A program made the position numbers and the translations under genes. Under the pieces are notes generated by a model. It was not told where the DNA came from, made no database searches, and saw only the letters and a program-made list of their open reading frames with translations. This document shows, one piece after another, positions 48,540-57,582 of a DNA stretch of 64,000 nucleotides (positions are counted from its first letter, which is position 1; every line of letters starts with the position of its first letter). Source of the stretch: an uncultured Gammaproteobacteria bacterium. Its GTDB lineage: Bacteria; Pseudomonadota; Gammaproteobacteria; Steroidobacterales; Woeseiaceae. The DNA is taken from assembly GCA_937899415.1 (NCBI GenBank), contig CALBPI010000058.1, positions 1-64,000 on the forward strand, read 5' to 3'.

Positions 48540-49794
48540 CGGCAGGCCCTACCGCCCGACGGCTGCGTTGTCGCGCTGGCTTGCCCGGCTGGCGCGGCTC
48601 GACCCCGGTCGCATGGTGCTGGGTCTCGAGCGCATTGCCGACGTGTACGGCCGCCTCAATGCGGAGATGGCCGTGCCGACGCTGGTCGTCGCGGGCACAA
48701 ACGGCAAAGGCTCCTGTGTTCACCTGCTCGATGCGCTGCTGAGCGCACAAGGCATTCGCGTCGGGCGCTACACCTCGCCGCACCTCGTCGACTTTCACGA
48801 ACGTATTCATGTGGGTGGTACACCCGTTTCTGACGATGCACTGGTGTCCGCTTTCGAGGCTGTTGAGTTGGCGCGTGGTGACACAGCGCTCAGCTATTTC
48901 GAGTATGCGACGCTTGCGGCGTTCGCCGTGTTTCGCGCCGAGCGCGTTGGCGCACGCGTACTCGAGGTCGGCCTCGGCGGCCGGCTCGATGCTGTCAATG
49001 TCGTTGCCGCCGACGCGGCCTTGCTGACGAACGTTGGGCTCGACCACCAGCGCTGGCTGGGCGACACGCGCGAGGCCATTGGTCGCGAAAAGGCCGGTGT
49101 ATTCCGACGCGGCAAGCCTGCGGTGATCGCGACCCGCGATGCGCCTGACAGCGTGCTGTCACACGCAGCCGACGTGGGCGCACGGGTGCTGAGACTCGGT
49201 CAGGATTTCGATGCGGACGATCGCACGGGTGGGTGGACGTGGCGCGGTGCCGCGCGCGTCATTGAGGCGCTCGACGCCCACTGCGATACTGCGATGCGCG
49301 ACAACGCCAGCGGTTGCCTGGCCGTGCTCGAAGCCGTGTCGCTGTTGCCCGATGACGCGGCCGTCCAGGGGGCCGTGGCGAGCGCACGGCCGCCGGCGCG
49401 GCTCGAACAGGTTGCGGGCACACCGCCAGTGCTGCTCGATGTGGCGCACAATGGCGAGTCGGTGGCGCGACTGCGCGCGTGGCTCGAGTCCAATCCATCC
49501 GCAGGCGGCAATACGCTCGTGTTTGGCGCGATGCGCGACAAACCCGTGGACGCGATGCTCGCGCAGCTCGCGCCCGTCACCGCACGCTGGATCGCCGTTG
49601 CCGCGGCCGGGAGCCGCCCTCTGGAGGCGGATCTGCTGGCGCGGCACATGGCGCAGGCGTCGGGTCTGCCCGCACTGATTGCCGGCTCACCGGCGGCCGG
49701 CCTGCGCGAGGCACGCAGGCTGACACCCGACGACGGGCGAATCGTCGTCGCAGGTTCGTTCCCGGTCGTTGGCGCCGTGCGCGCTCGGCTATAA
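48517..49794 (+). CDS. folC: Bifunctional folylpolyglutamate/dihydrofolate synthase
   Basis: FolC adds glutamate to dihydropteroate and folates. The product is about 425 residues, with the ATP loop [46 protein letters not shown] and the C-terminal domain with [10 protein letters not shown] prefer the GTG at 48517, inside the end of accD; the frame is open a little further upstream. Its TAA stop lies within the TATAAT that precedes dedD. Confidence 0.95.
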   Translation: MSRTPPTDGRPYRPTAALSRWLARLARLDPGRMVLGLERIADVYGRLNAEMAVPTLVVAGTNGKGSCVHLLDALLSAQGIRVGRYTSPHLVDFHERIHVGGTPVSDDALVSAFEAVELARGDTALSYFEYATLAAFAVFRAERVGARVLEVGLGGRLDAVNVVAADAALLTNVGLDHQRWLGDTREAIGREKAGVFRRGKPAVIATRDAPDSVLSHAADVGARVLRLGQDFDADDRTGGWTWRGAARVIEALDAHCDTAMRDNASGCLAVLEAVSLLPDDAAVQGAVASARPPARLEQVAGTPPVLLDVAHNGESVARLRAWLESNPSAGGNTLVFGAMRDKPVDAMLAQLAPVTARWIAVAAAGSRPLEADLLARHMAQASGLPALIAGSPAAGLREARRLTPDDGRIVVAGSFPVVGAVRARL

Positions 49795-49795
49795 T
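49790..49795 (+). promoter_or_regulatory. Consensus -10 element (TATAAT) before dedD
   Basis: TATAAT overlaps the folC stop codon and ends 8 bases before the dedD ATG. No Shine-Dalgarno sequence fits in between and no good -35 is visible. A transcript from it would be almost leaderless. Confidence 0.35.
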
Positions 49796-49803
49796 CCGGC
49801 CCC

Positions 49804-50493
49804 ATGGACCGGCCTGCGAAAGAGCGCCTGATCGGCGCTGTCGTCATTGTCACCGTGGCGTGGCTTTTGATCCCCGTGTTCCTCGACGAGGGCGGTGACG
49901 GCAGCGATGCTGTGGTATCGCGTGAGCTTGCCCTGCCCGATTCTGATGCGGCCGGCGGCGCGACGCTGCGGCGCGAGAAGGTCACGCTCGGCGAACCCGA
50001 GGACACCACGAGCCGTGTGTCGGCGCCTGAGGTGGCGCCCGTCACGGAGTTGCCCCTGCCCGAGGCCGACACCACGGTCGCGCGGGAAGATAGCCCGGCG
50101 GCGGCAACGACAGTGGATGAGACGGCAACCCCGGCCGAGCCGGAGCCCGAGGTGACGACGCCGACGCGCGATGATGCCGAACCGGTCGAGACCGTTGTAT
50201 CGGCACCTGCGCAAGCACCCGAAACCCCGCCGCAGACGGCACCTGCCGCCAATAACGGCCAGCTCTGGGCCGTTCAGGTGGGCAGTTTCTCCAATCGTGA
50301 CAATGCGCAACGCCTGGCCAGCGAACTGCGCGGGCGCGGGCTGCTGGCGTTCCTGAGCCAGGTCGAGTCGGGCGGGCGCACCCTGCACCGCGTCCGGGTC
50401 GGGCCCCAGGCCAGTCGCGCCGAGGCGTCTGCGGTTGCCGCCGAACTCACGGCCAGCGGGCAGGGCACCGCAGCCGTTGTTCCGCACCCCTGA
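49804..50493 (+). CDS. dedD: SPOR domain protein, DedD-like
   Basis: A 229-residue inner-membrane protein: an N-terminal anchor (LIGAVVIVTVAWLLIPVFLD), a long Pro/Thr/Glu-rich periplasmic linker and a C-terminal SPOR domain (about 153-225, LWAVQVGSFSNRDNAQRLAS, LHRVRVGPQASRAEA). SPOR domains bind denuded glycan at the division septum. Its place between folC and cvpA matches dedD. Confidence 0.93.
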   Translation: MDRPAKERLIGAVVIVTVAWLLIPVFLDEGGDGSDAVVSRELALPDSDAAGGATLRREKVTLGEPEDTTSRVSAPEVAPVTELPLPEADTTVAREDSPAAATTVDETATPAEPEPEVTTPTRDDAEPVETVVSAPAQAPETPPQTAPAANNGQLWAVQVGSFSNRDNAQRLASELRGRGLLAFLSQVESGGRTLHRVRVGPQASRAEASAVAAELTASGQGTAAVVPHP

Positions 50494-50563
50494 TCGACGT
50501 TCGCGTACCGGTGACCCTTACGCCTCTGATAAGCTTGCGGCGTTTTTTCGCCTGCGCCGCGCT

Positions 50564-51085
50564 ATGACCGTTTTAGACTGGGTTTTCATCGCGATTATCG
50601 TCGTCTCGATAGTGGTCGGCGTATTCCGCGGCTTCGTCAAGGAGGCGGTCTCGCTGGCAGCACTGGTGATCGCCGTCTGGGCGGCATTTCAGTTCGCCCC
50701 GGCGGGCGAGGGACTGCTCGGCGGCTGGATCGAATCACCGGCACTCAAGACCTGGGTTGCACGCATCGCGATATTTACGCTCGTACTGATGCTGGGTGGC
50801 CTTGCGGGCTGGAGCCTCTCGCATTTCCTGAACCAGGTGGGGATGTCCGGCGTAGACCGCACGCTGGGGGCCGGCTTCGGCTTCCTGCGCGGCGCGGTCA
50901 TTTGCGGGCTCATCGTAATCGCCGGGCCGTACCTCGAGCTCGATAACGATGACTGGTGGCAGGAATCGAAGCTGCTGCCCTTTGCGACGTCGATGGCGAA
51001 GTCTATTGCGATCATTGCGCCCAAGGCGTTCGCTTACCTGCGTGATGAGATCACGCCCGCGCCGGCCACTGAGGTGAGAACCTGA
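50564..51085 (+). CDS. cvpA: CvpA family membrane protein
   Basis: A 173-residue protein with four hydrophobic segments, beginning [20 protein letters not shown] followed by FVKEAVSL, the CvpA signature. CvpA was named for colicin V production; its role concerns envelope integrity and remains unclear. The stop codon overlaps the purF ATG (TGATG), so the two are coupled. Confidence 0.94.
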   Translation: MTVLDWVFIAIIVVSIVVGVFRGFVKEAVSLAALVIAVWAAFQFAPAGEGLLGGWIESPALKTWVARIAIFTLVLMLGGLAGWSLSHFLNQVGMSGVDRTLGAGFGFLRGAVICGLIVIAGPYLELDNDDWWQESKLLPFATSMAKSIAIIAPKAFAYLRDEITPAPATEVRT

Positions 51086-52602
51086 TGTGCGGCATTGTCG
51101 GCATCTCCGGCCATTCGCCCGTCAACCAGGCGATCTATGATGCGCTGACTGTGTTGCAGCACCGGGGGCAGGACGCTGCGGGCATCGTGACGAGCGACGG
51201 CGAGCGTATCTTCCAGCGCAAAAAGAACGGTCTCGTGCGCGATGTGTTTCAGCAGCGACACATGCTGCGGCTGCGCGGCAACGCGGGCCTCGGTCATGTG
51301 CGCTACCCGACGGCGGGCTGTTCGAGTTCGAGCGAGGCGCAGCCGTTCTATGTGAACTCGCCGTTTGGTGTGCTCCTGGCGCACAACGGTAACCTGACCA
51401 ATGCCGCGGAGCTTGACCGCATGCTCGTCGGCAAAGACCGGCGCCACCTGCACACAGGCTCCGATAGCGAGGTTCTACTCAACGTGCTCGCGCACGAGTT
51501 GGGCGATGCGAACGACGAGCAGCTCACGCCAAAAGGCGTGTTCGAAGCCATCTCGAAGCTGCATGCGCGTTGCTCGGGCGCCTATGCCGTCGTGGCTATG
51601 GTTATCGGTAACGGCCTGCTGGGTTTTCGTGACCCCTGGGGTATTCGGCCGCTGGTGCTTGGGCACCGTGATACGGCTTCAGGCCGCGAGTACATGCTCG
51701 CGTCAGAAAGTGTGGCGCTTGACGCGCTGGGCTTCTCACTCATGCGCGATGTGAGTCCCGGCGAGGCGGTCTATATCGACCGGGACGGCGTGTTGCACAC
51801 CCACCAGTGTGTGGCGCCCAAGAGTTACTCGCCCTGCATCTTCGAGTACGTGTACTTTGCACGCCCCGATTCGATCGTCGACAACATCTCTGTTTACAAG
51901 GCGCGGCTGCGCATGGGCGACACGCTTGCCGAGAAAATCCTTCGGGAGCGCCCCGATCACGACATCGACGTCGTGATCCCCATCCCTGACACGAGTCGCA
52001 CGGCGGCCGTGCAGGTCGCACACGGACTGGGCGTGAAGTACCGCGAGGGCTTCATCAAGAACCGTTACATTGGCCGCACGTTCATCATGCCCGGTCAGGA
52101 ACAGCGCGAGCGTTCCGTACGCCGCAAGCTCAACGCCATCGACCTCGAATTTCGAAACAAGAACGTATTACTCGTTGACGACTCGATCGTACGCGGTACG
52201 ACCTCGCAGCAGATCATTCGCATGGCGCGCGAGGCCGGGGCGCGTAAGGTCTACTTCGCGTCGGCGGCACCACCGGTTCGATACCCAAATGTATACGGTA
52301 TCGATATGCCAGCAGCGCCCGAGCTTGTAGCCAATCGCCGCAGCGAAGCCGAGATCGAGGCCGAGATTGGCGCGGACTGGCTCATCTACCAGGAGCTCGA
52401 CGGGCTCGTCGATTCCGTGGTGCACAAGCACGCGCACATCACGAGTTTCGACACCTCGTGTTTTTCGGGCGAGTACGTCACGGGCGACGTGTCGGATACC
52501 TACCTCGCGCGTATTGAAGCGTCGCGCGCCGACGCCGCACGCGGCGCAAGCGACGAAGACGACCGACGCGCCGGGCTTGGCGAACACCGTTACGTGGTAT
52601 GA
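51085..52602 (+). CDS. purF: Amidophosphoribosyltransferase
   Basis: First step of purine synthesis: PRPP plus glutamine to phosphoribosylamine. The 505-residue product begins [12 protein letters not shown] with the N-terminal nucleophile Cys directly after Met and no visible propeptide. [11 protein letters not shown], the PRPP loop [17 protein letters not shown] and [15 protein letters not shown] are present. It overlaps miaE by 4 bases. Confidence 0.97.
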   Translation: MCGIVGISGHSPVNQAIYDALTVLQHRGQDAAGIVTSDGERIFQRKKNGLVRDVFQQRHMLRLRGNAGLGHVRYPTAGCSSSSEAQPFYVNSPFGVLLAHNGNLTNAAELDRMLVGKDRRHLHTGSDSEVLLNVLAHELGDANDEQLTPKGVFEAISKLHARCSGAYAVVAMVIGNGLLGFRDPWGIRPLVLGHRDTASGREYMLASESVALDALGFSLMRDVSPGEAVYIDRDGVLHTHQCVAPKSYSPCIFEYVYFARPDSIVDNISVYKARLRMGDTLAEKILRERPDHDIDVVIPIPDTSRTAAVQVAHGLGVKYREGFIKNRYIGRTFIMPGQEQRERSVRRKLNAIDLEFRNKNVLLVDDSIVRGTTSQQIIRMAREAGARKVYFASAAPPVRYPNVYGIDMPAAPELVANRRSEAEIEAEIGADWLIYQELDGLVDSVVHKHAHITSFDTSCFSGEYVTGDVSDTYLARIEASRADAARGASDEDDRRAGLGEHRYVV

Positions 52603-53255
52603 GTGCTGCAGCCGACCGAATCAACGACGGTTTCGCGCACGAGGTGCCGGAACCGATCTGTGCATTCCTGGGCGTGGCGTCATCGCCGGACTGGGCGGAT
52701 GCGCTTGCCGCGGACCTTGAGACGCTGCTCATCGATCACGCGAATTGCGAGCTCAAGGCCGCAGCCAGTGCACTGGCGCTCATGCACCGATACCCCGAGC
52801 GCGTGAACCTGATCCATCGCATGTCACGGCTCGCCCGCGAGGAGCTGCGCCACTACGAACAGGTGCAGCAACGCATGCAAGCGCATGGCATCGCCATGCG
52901 GCACTTGTCGGCCTCGGGTTACGCCGCGGGGCTCAAGGCCGTGGCGCTGCGCGATGAGCCGCTGCGTCTCGTGGACACGTTGATCATCGGCGGGCTTATC
53001 GAAGCGCGCTCCTGCGAACGCTTCGCGCTCATTGCACCGCGGCTGCCGGAGTCACTGGCGCGCTTCTACCGGGGTTTGCTGGCCAGTGAGGCGCGCCATT
53101 TCGAGCACTACCTCGCCCTCGCGCGTGACGCTGCGGAACGGGACGACGACGTGGTGACGGCGCGGCTCGCGATCCTGCGTGAGCGCGAGCAGGCGTTGAT
53201 CGCCATGCCCACGGACACGTTGCGCTTCCACAGCGGCCCGCCCGCCGCCAACTGA
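52599..53255 (+). CDS. miaE: tRNA-(ms2io6A)-hydroxylase MiaE
   Basis: A non-heme diiron monooxygenase that hydroxylates the ms2i6A37 modification in tRNA. The 218-residue helical protein has the iron-binding pattern: [43 protein letters not shown] and [17 protein letters not shown] overlap with purF. Requires MiaA/MiaB products made elsewhere. Confidence 0.94.
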   Translation: MSAAADRINDGFAHEVPEPICAFLGVASSPDWADALAADLETLLIDHANCELKAAASALALMHRYPERVNLIHRMSRLAREELRHYEQVQQRMQAHGIAMRHLSASGYAAGLKAVALRDEPLRLVDTLIIGGLIEARSCERFALIAPRLPESLARFYRGLLASEARHFEHYLALARDAAERDDDVVTARLAILREREQALIAMPTDTLRFHSGPPAAN

Positions 53256-53262
53256 GATCCGC

Positions 53263-53988
53263 CTAGCGCGGCAATGCCGCGAGTTCGAAGCCCGCTGCCG
53301 TCCAGCGGCCCACGCTGCCCTGCGTGTACCAATCGCCCAGCACTATGCGCCGCGCCTGGCGCCCATCGGCGTGTGTCAGGTCGTGCACCGCGGGTCGGTG
53401 CGTGTGGCCATGCAGCAGGGTGTTTACACCGGCTTCCGAGAGCGCTGCTTCAATGGCGTCGGCATTGACGTCCATGATGTCCATCGACTTGTCCGCATTG
53501 GCTGCGCTGGACTCGGCCCGCGCGTCGCCCGCGAGCTGGCGACGGGCCTCGATGGGCAGGGACAACACCTGCTGTTGCCAGGCCGGGTCGCGCACCATGC
53601 GCCGCACAGACTGGTACTTGTGGTCATCGGTGCAGTAGCGGTCCCCATGGCTCAGGAGCACCGACGTGCCGTGAATGTTGTGAACCACGGGGTCGTCTAG
53701 AATTTCAAACCCTGTGCGCTCGGCAAACCGCGCGCCGATCAGAAAGTCGCGATTGCCATGCATGAAGTAGCAGCGCACGCCCGTGGCGCTGTAGTCGGTG
53801 AGCAGGTCCTGAACGCGGTTGTAGTAGGGGTCCGGCTCGTCATCGCCGATCCAGGCCTCAAACAGGTCGCCCAGAATGTAGAGCGTATCGGCGTCGCGTG
53901 CTTCGCCCTCGAGGAAGGCCTCGAACTGATGGCCGATATCGGGGCGCGCGGGTTCGAGGTGAAGGTCTGAGATAAACAGCGTCGTCAT
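53263..53988 (-). CDS. lpxH: UDP-2,3-diacylglucosamine diphosphatase
   Basis: Lipid A synthesis step that yields lipid X. The 241-residue product has the metallophosphoesterase motifs LFISDLHLEP, ILGDLFEAWIGDDE, MHGNRDFLIG, LSHGDRYCTDD and HGHTHRPAVH. It follows the cyclophilin gene on the minus strand with a TGATG junction. Confidence 0.96.
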   Translation of the reverse strand: MTTLFISDLHLEPARPDIGHQFEAFLEGEARDADTLYILGDLFEAWIGDDEPDPYYNRVQDLLTDYSATGVRCYFMHGNRDFLIGARFAERTGFEILDDPVVHNIHGTSVLLSHGDRYCTDDHKYQSVRRMVRDPAWQQQVLSLPIEARRQLAGDARAESSAANADKSMDIMDVNADAIEAALSEAGVNTLLHGHTHRPAVHDLTHADGRQARRIVLGDWYTQGSVGRWTAAGFELAALPR

Positions 53989-54641
53989 CAGTCCGTGGTG
54001 CCCTCAAGCGCTTCGCGCGCGGCATCCAGCTCGGCCTGCACGCGTTCGGCCACTTCCTCGTCGGTGAGGATGCGCATGCTGCGCACGATGGCTGGAACGG
54101 CCGGCACCTCTTTGGCGAAGGGGCCGCCAGGACCCGTCGGGATGTTGCCGATCTTCTCGACCGTCTCCATGCCCGAGGTGACGCGCCCGAACACGGTGTA
54201 CCCCCAGCGATCCGAGCGCGGGTCGAGTGCCGTGTTGTCCTTGAGGTTGACGTAGAACTGCGTGGTGGCCGTATGCGGCGGCTCGTCGCGTGCCATGGCC
54301 ACAGTGCCGAACTCGTTGCTGAGGCCGTTGCCTGACTCGTTGATCATTAGAGGCACGTCGGGTGTGGGGCTGTAGTCCGTCTTGTGGCCGCCGCCCTGGA
54401 TGACAAAGTCCTTGATGACCCGGTGAAAGATGGTGCCGTCGTAGTAGCCCTCCCGCACGCGTTCAGCAAAACGTGCGGCAGTCACCGGCGCGCGCCGCCC
54501 CTCGAGTTCAATGACGAACTCTCCGTGGCTCGTGGTAACTAGGACCTGCGGAAAGCCCGCAAGCGGTTCGGGTAGCTCCTGCGCCGACACAGGCAGGCAG
54601 GCCAGCGACAAGGACAGGGCAATCAGGGTGGCGGCGCGCAT
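53988..54641 (-). CDS. ppiA: Periplasmic peptidylprolyl isomerase (cyclophilin)
   Basis: 217 residues from ATG 54641, with GAGGAG upstream and a signal peptide (TLIALSLSLACLPVSAQ). The cyclophilin core is clear: YYDGTIFHRVIKDFVIQGG, NEFGTVAMARDEPPHTATTQ, FYVNLKDN and YTVFGRVTSGMETVEKI. The tail (RVQAELDAAREALEG) is charged. A longer frame to 54851 overlaps the tRNA-Pro gene and is not credible. The signal peptide suggests PpiA rather than cytoplasmic PpiB, although the PpiB-LpxH order is also common. Confidence 0.92.
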   Translation of the reverse strand: MRAATLIALSLSLACLPVSAQELPEPLAGFPQVLVTTSHGEFVIELEGRRAPVTAARFAERVREGYYDGTIFHRVIKDFVIQGGGHKTDYSPTPDVPLMINESGNGLSNEFGTVAMARDEPPHTATTQFYVNLKDNTALDPRSDRWGYTVFGRVTSGMETVEKIGNIPTGPGGPFAKEVPAVPAIVRSMRILTDEEVAERVQAELDAAREALEGTTD

Positions 54642-54712
54642 GGGAAGGGCTCCTCGGGCTCGGGCTGGCGGCACGATAGCAGAGCGGGGCGCCTGCGCCC
54701 AAGCCGTGCGCG

Positions 54713-54741
54713 TTGACTGCCCCTGGGGCCAAACGTATGAT
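54713..54741 (+). promoter_or_regulatory. Sigma-70 promoter for the tRNA-Pro/Arg/His cluster
   Basis: TTGACT (54713-54718) and TATGAT (54736-54741) are separated by 17 bases. The following discriminator (TCGCCTCGCG) is GC-rich, as in stringently controlled stable-RNA promoters. tRNA-Pro begins about 45 bases downstream of the predicted start. Confidence 0.75.
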
Positions 54742-54792
54742 TCGCCTCGCGAAGCGGGTCGTACAGGCCCCGTCGCAATCGGAGCTGTCACT

Positions 54793-54869
54793 CGGGGCAT
54801 GGCGCAGTCTGGTAGCGCATCTGCTTTGGGAGCAGAGGGTCGGGAGTTCAAATCTCTCTGCCCCGACCA
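54793..54869 (+). tRNA. tRNA-Pro (anticodon UGG)
   Basis: A 77-base cloverleaf with acceptor CGGGGCA paired to TGCCCCG, anticodon loop TTTGGGA, T-loop GTTCAAATC and encoded CCA. The C1-G72 type pair and anticodon identify proline. Confidence 0.95.
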
Positions 54870-54908
54870 TCACCCCGCTGGACCGCGGGTCTGCAAGGCG
54901 TCCCGGAT

Positions 54909-54985
<77 letters not shown>

Positions 54986-55011
54986 GCCCCGATGGAATGC
55001 TACAAACAGTG

Positions 55012-55087
55012 GTGGGCGTAGCTCAGTTGGTAGAGCCCCGGGTTGTGATCCCGGTCGTCGTGGGTTCGAGTCCCATCGTCCACCCCA
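55012..55087 (+). tRNA. tRNA-His (anticodon GUG)
   Basis: A cloverleaf with acceptor GTGGGCG paired to CGTCCAC, anticodon loop TTGTGAT, C73 and encoded CCA. A G at 55011 supplies the G-1 that pairs with C73 in tRNA-His. Partial copies of its 5' half lie just downstream. Confidence 0.95.
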
Positions 55088-55110
55088 TTCCTTTCTCGTC
55101 GCGCCAGCAA

Positions 55111-55138
55111 GGGCTCTAGCAACTGAGCTACGTCCACC
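55111..55138 (-). repeat. Inverted fragment of the tRNA-His 5' half
   Basis: The reverse complement reads GGTGGACGTAGCTCAGTTGC followed by TAGAGCCC. It matches 55011-55038 of the tRNA-His gene with two mismatches over 28 bases. It covers the acceptor 5' strand, D-arm and the start of the anticodon stem. With the intact gene it forms a long inverted repeat separated by about 70 bases. Confidence 0.85.
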
Positions 55139-55149
55139 AATAAGCAATC

Positions 55150-55200
55150 GGGCGTAGCGGGGCCGCATCGCGGCAGGGTAGAGCCCCGGGTTGTAATGTT
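55150..55200 (+). repeat. Direct, internally altered fragment of the tRNA-His 5' half
   Basis: GGGCGTAGC (55150-55158) matches the acceptor/D-arm start. Then 18 unrelated bases (GC-rich, replacing the D-loop) are followed by GGTAGAGCCCCGGGTTGT (55177-55194), which matches the tRNA through its anticodon loop before similarity ends. It cannot fold as a tRNA. Confidence 0.8.
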
Positions 55201-55252
55201 TGGCCCCTCTTCTTGTTGCCGTGCAACATTCGCCCCAAGCGGGTGAATGAGT

Positions 55253-55261
55253 TGCTATAAT
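55253..55261 (+). promoter_or_regulatory. Extended -10 promoter for tRNA-Leu
   Basis: TGC-TATAAT, a perfect extended -10, ends 26 bases before tRNA-Leu. No clear -35 is visible, which the TGn extension can offset. It suggests that tRNA-Leu has its own promoter downstream of the tRNA-His fragments. An inverted repeat GTTGC-CGT-GCAAC (55215-55227) lies upstream. Confidence 0.6.
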
Positions 55262-55287
55262 TTCCGGCTGATCCGATGGCGGGCGTT

Positions 55288-55372
55288 GCGGAAGTGGCGG
55301 AATTGGTAGACGCGCCGGATTTAGGTTCCGGTGGGGCAACCCGTGAGAGTTCGAGTCTCTCCTTTCGCACCA
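55288..55372 (+). tRNA. tRNA-Leu (anticodon UAG)
   Basis: An 85-base class II tRNA with a long variable arm. Acceptor GCGGAAG pairs with CTTTCGC, the anticodon loop is TTTAGGT, the T-loop is GTTCGAGTC and CCA is encoded. Followed after 69 bases by tig. Confidence 0.95.
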
Positions 55373-55441
55373 CTTCCCGCTCAGTGACACTCACACGACC
55401 AAATCGGGCGTGTTTTCAATGTTTTGTAGAAGGTATCTCAG

Positions 55442-56734
55442 ATGCAGGTTTCTGTAGAGACCAGCGGCGCACTGGAGCGCCGTATGAAAGTTCAGGTTCC
55501 GGCCCAGCAGATCGACGCTCAGATCGATAAGCGCCTGAAGCGCGTAGGTCGCACGGCACGGATGGAAGGCTTTCGTCCGGGCAAGGTGCCCGCGAAAGTC
55601 ATCCGCAAGCGCTATGGGCCGCAGGTCCGCCAGGAAGTCATTACGGAGCTCATGCAGTCGAGCTACGCCGAGGCCATCCAGCAGGAGCAGCTCATCCCGG
55701 CGAGCAGTCCCAGCATCGAAGCCGAGGAGGCTACTGAAGGCCAAGACTTCACCTACACGGCCGTGTTCGAGGTGTTTCCAGAGGTCACGCTCAAGGATCT
55801 CGACAAGATTGAGGTGCGCATCCCCGAAGTCGAAATCGGCGACGCGGACATCGACCGCATGCTGGAGAGTCTGCGTGAGCAGCGTGCAAGCTGGGAACCC
55901 GTAGACCGTGCCGCGGCCGAGGGCGACCAGGCACTCGTCGATTTCGACGGCTTCCTCGACGGTGAGCCTATCGAGAACGGCAGCGGCAACAACGTGCCCG
56001 TCGTGCTGGGTGGCGGACAGATGTTGCCAGACTTTGACGAGGGCCTCGCGGGCGCCAAGGCGGGCGATGAGCGCACCTTTAACGTGTCCTACCCCGACGA
56101 TTACCCGGCCGAGGACCTGGCGGGCAAGACGGCCGAGTTCAAGGCACTGGTCCAGACGGTGAGCGAGCAGGTATTGCCCGAGATCGACGAAGATTTCGTC
56201 AAGGGCTTTGGCGTTGAGTCGGGCGATCTCGAGCAGCTGCGCAAGGAAGCGAGCGAAAACATGGCTGTTGAACTGGCCACGAAACGCCGCGCCGACATCA
56301 AGCAGCAGGTGCTCGATCAGCTGCTGACGCACAACCCACTTGAGGTGCCGCAGTCGCTGGTTCGCGAAGAATCGCAGACCATGCAGCAGGAAGCGATGCG
56401 CCAGCTGGGCGTCACGGACCCCGCGGCGGCGCCGCCGGCAGACAGCTTCCTGCCGGGTGCCGAACGCCGGGTGCAGGTCAGCCTGCTCGTACAGGCATTT
56501 ATTCGCGAGCAGGGCATCACCGTCGAGCGCGACCGCGTCGAGGCCAAGATGCGCGAATTGTTCGCCGGCTACGACGACAGCGACGGCCTGGTTGCAAACT
56601 ACTTATCCGACCCCAAATTCCTTCAACAGATCGAACCGATGGTGCTCGAGGACCAGGCCATTGAGGCGCTGCGCGCCAAGGGCACGGACAAGCCGGAAAC
56701 GATCGCGTTCAAGGACTACATGGACGCAAGGTAA
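55442..56734 (+). CDS. tig: Trigger factor
   Basis: Ribosome-associated chaperone with peptidylprolyl isomerase activity. The 430-residue product has the ribosome-binding signature GFRPGKVPAKVIRKRYG near residues 41-57, an FKBP-like domain at about 150-245 (GDQALVDFDGFLDGEPIENG) and a helical C-terminal domain. It heads the tig-clpP-clpX-lon quality-control run. Its AGAAGG ribosome-binding site lies about 9 bases before the ATG. Confidence 0.97.
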   Translation: MQVSVETSGALERRMKVQVPAQQIDAQIDKRLKRVGRTARMEGFRPGKVPAKVIRKRYGPQVRQEVITELMQSSYAEAIQQEQLIPASSPSIEAEEATEGQDFTYTAVFEVFPEVTLKDLDKIEVRIPEVEIGDADIDRMLESLREQRASWEPVDRAAAEGDQALVDFDGFLDGEPIENGSGNNVPVVLGGGQMLPDFDEGLAGAKAGDERTFNVSYPDDYPAEDLAGKTAEFKALVQTVSEQVLPEIDEDFVKGFGVESGDLEQLRKEASENMAVELATKRRADIKQQVLDQLLTHNPLEVPQSLVREESQTMQQEAMRQLGVTDPAAAPPADSFLPGAERRVQVSLLVQAFIREQGITVERDRVEAKMRELFAGYDDSDGLVANYLSDPKFLQQIEPMVLEDQAIEALRAKGTDKPETIAFKDYMDAR

Positions 56735-56824
56735 ACAGCCCCTCGCGGTGCGACTCAACTAACTGGTCGCTTTTGCCGACACAACGGTATAGTGAGCCCG
56801 CACGATGCGAACCCGGAGATTGCA

Positions 56825-57448
56825 TTGACCACACCGACAGCATTGAACCTCGTCCCGATGGTCGTCGAACAGACGGCACGCGGCGAACGCTCCTATGACA
56901 TTTACTCGCGCCTGCTCAAGGAGCGGGTGCTGTTCATGGTGGGCCCGGTTGAAGACCACATGGCCAATCTCATCGTGGCCCAGCTCCTGTTCCTGGAGTC
57001 GGAGAACCCCGATAAGGACATCCACTTTTACATCAACTCGCCGGGCGGCGCGGTGACCGCCGGTCTCGCGATCTACGACACGATGCAGTTCATCAAATGT
57101 GACGTCTCGACGATTTGCGTGGGTCAGGCCGCCAGCATGGGCGCGTTGCTGCTCTGCGGTGGCGCCGAGGGCAAGCGTTACGCGCTGCCGCACTCACGCA
57201 TGATGATCCATCAACCCAGCGCCGGTTTCTCGGGCCAGGCGACGGACATTGACATCCACGCCCGCGAAATTCTCGAAATGAAAAAGCGACTCAACGAAAT
57301 TATGGCCAAGCACACGGGTCAAACCGTGGAACAGGTCCAAAAAGACACTGAGCGCGACAATTTCATGAGCAGCGCGGCCGCACAGGAATACGGCCTTATC
57401 GACACGGTCCTCGAGTCGCGACCCGCGGCCTTGTCGAACGCGGAGTGA
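56825..57448 (+). CDS. clpP: ATP-dependent Clp protease proteolytic subunit
   Basis: The ClpP serine protease, partner of ClpX. The catalytic triad is visible: Ser in [11 protein letters not shown], His in [11 protein letters not shown] and Asp in [29 protein letters not shown] is the usual substrate strand. I prefer TTG 56825: CGGAG lies about 8 bases upstream, and the GTG at 56792 overlaps a TATAGT (56788-56793) that could be a -10. From TTG the product is 207 residues, the family length. The GTG start would add 11 residues. Confidence 0.95.
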   Translation: MTTPTALNLVPMVVEQTARGERSYDIYSRLLKERVLFMVGPVEDHMANLIVAQLLFLESENPDKDIHFYINSPGGAVTAGLAIYDTMQFIKCDVSTICVGQAASMGALLLCGGAEGKRYALPHSRMMIHQPSAGFSGQATDIDIHAREILEMKKRLNEIMAKHTGQTVEQVQKDTERDNFMSSAAAQEYGLIDTVLESRPAALSNAE

Positions 57449-57500
57449 CCTGCCCCCAACAGGCCTTCCGTGACGCAGTTCGCGGGGCCTTGCGGGAATT

Positions 57501-57530
57501 TTGCCGCGGCCTTGGGCCGCGTGTTATATA
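57501..57530 (+). promoter_or_regulatory. Candidate promoter for clpX with a palindromic spacer
   Basis: TTGCCG (57501-57506) and TTATAT (57524-57529) are 17 bases apart. The spacer holds CGCGGCC-TTG-GGCCGCG (57505-57521), a perfect 7-base inverted repeat with a 3-base centre. It could be an operator, or the stem of a clpP transcript 3' hairpin, although no T-run follows. Confidence 0.5.
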
Positions 57531-57582
57531 ACGGTCATAAATCCGGTCTCCTCAAGGGACAGGGCCGGCATAAGGGTTAAGG

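Noticed and set aside
54642-54851. Upstream extension of the cyclophilin frame
   Set aside because: It overlaps the tRNA-Pro gene and adds residues before a clear signal peptide with its own ribosome-binding site.
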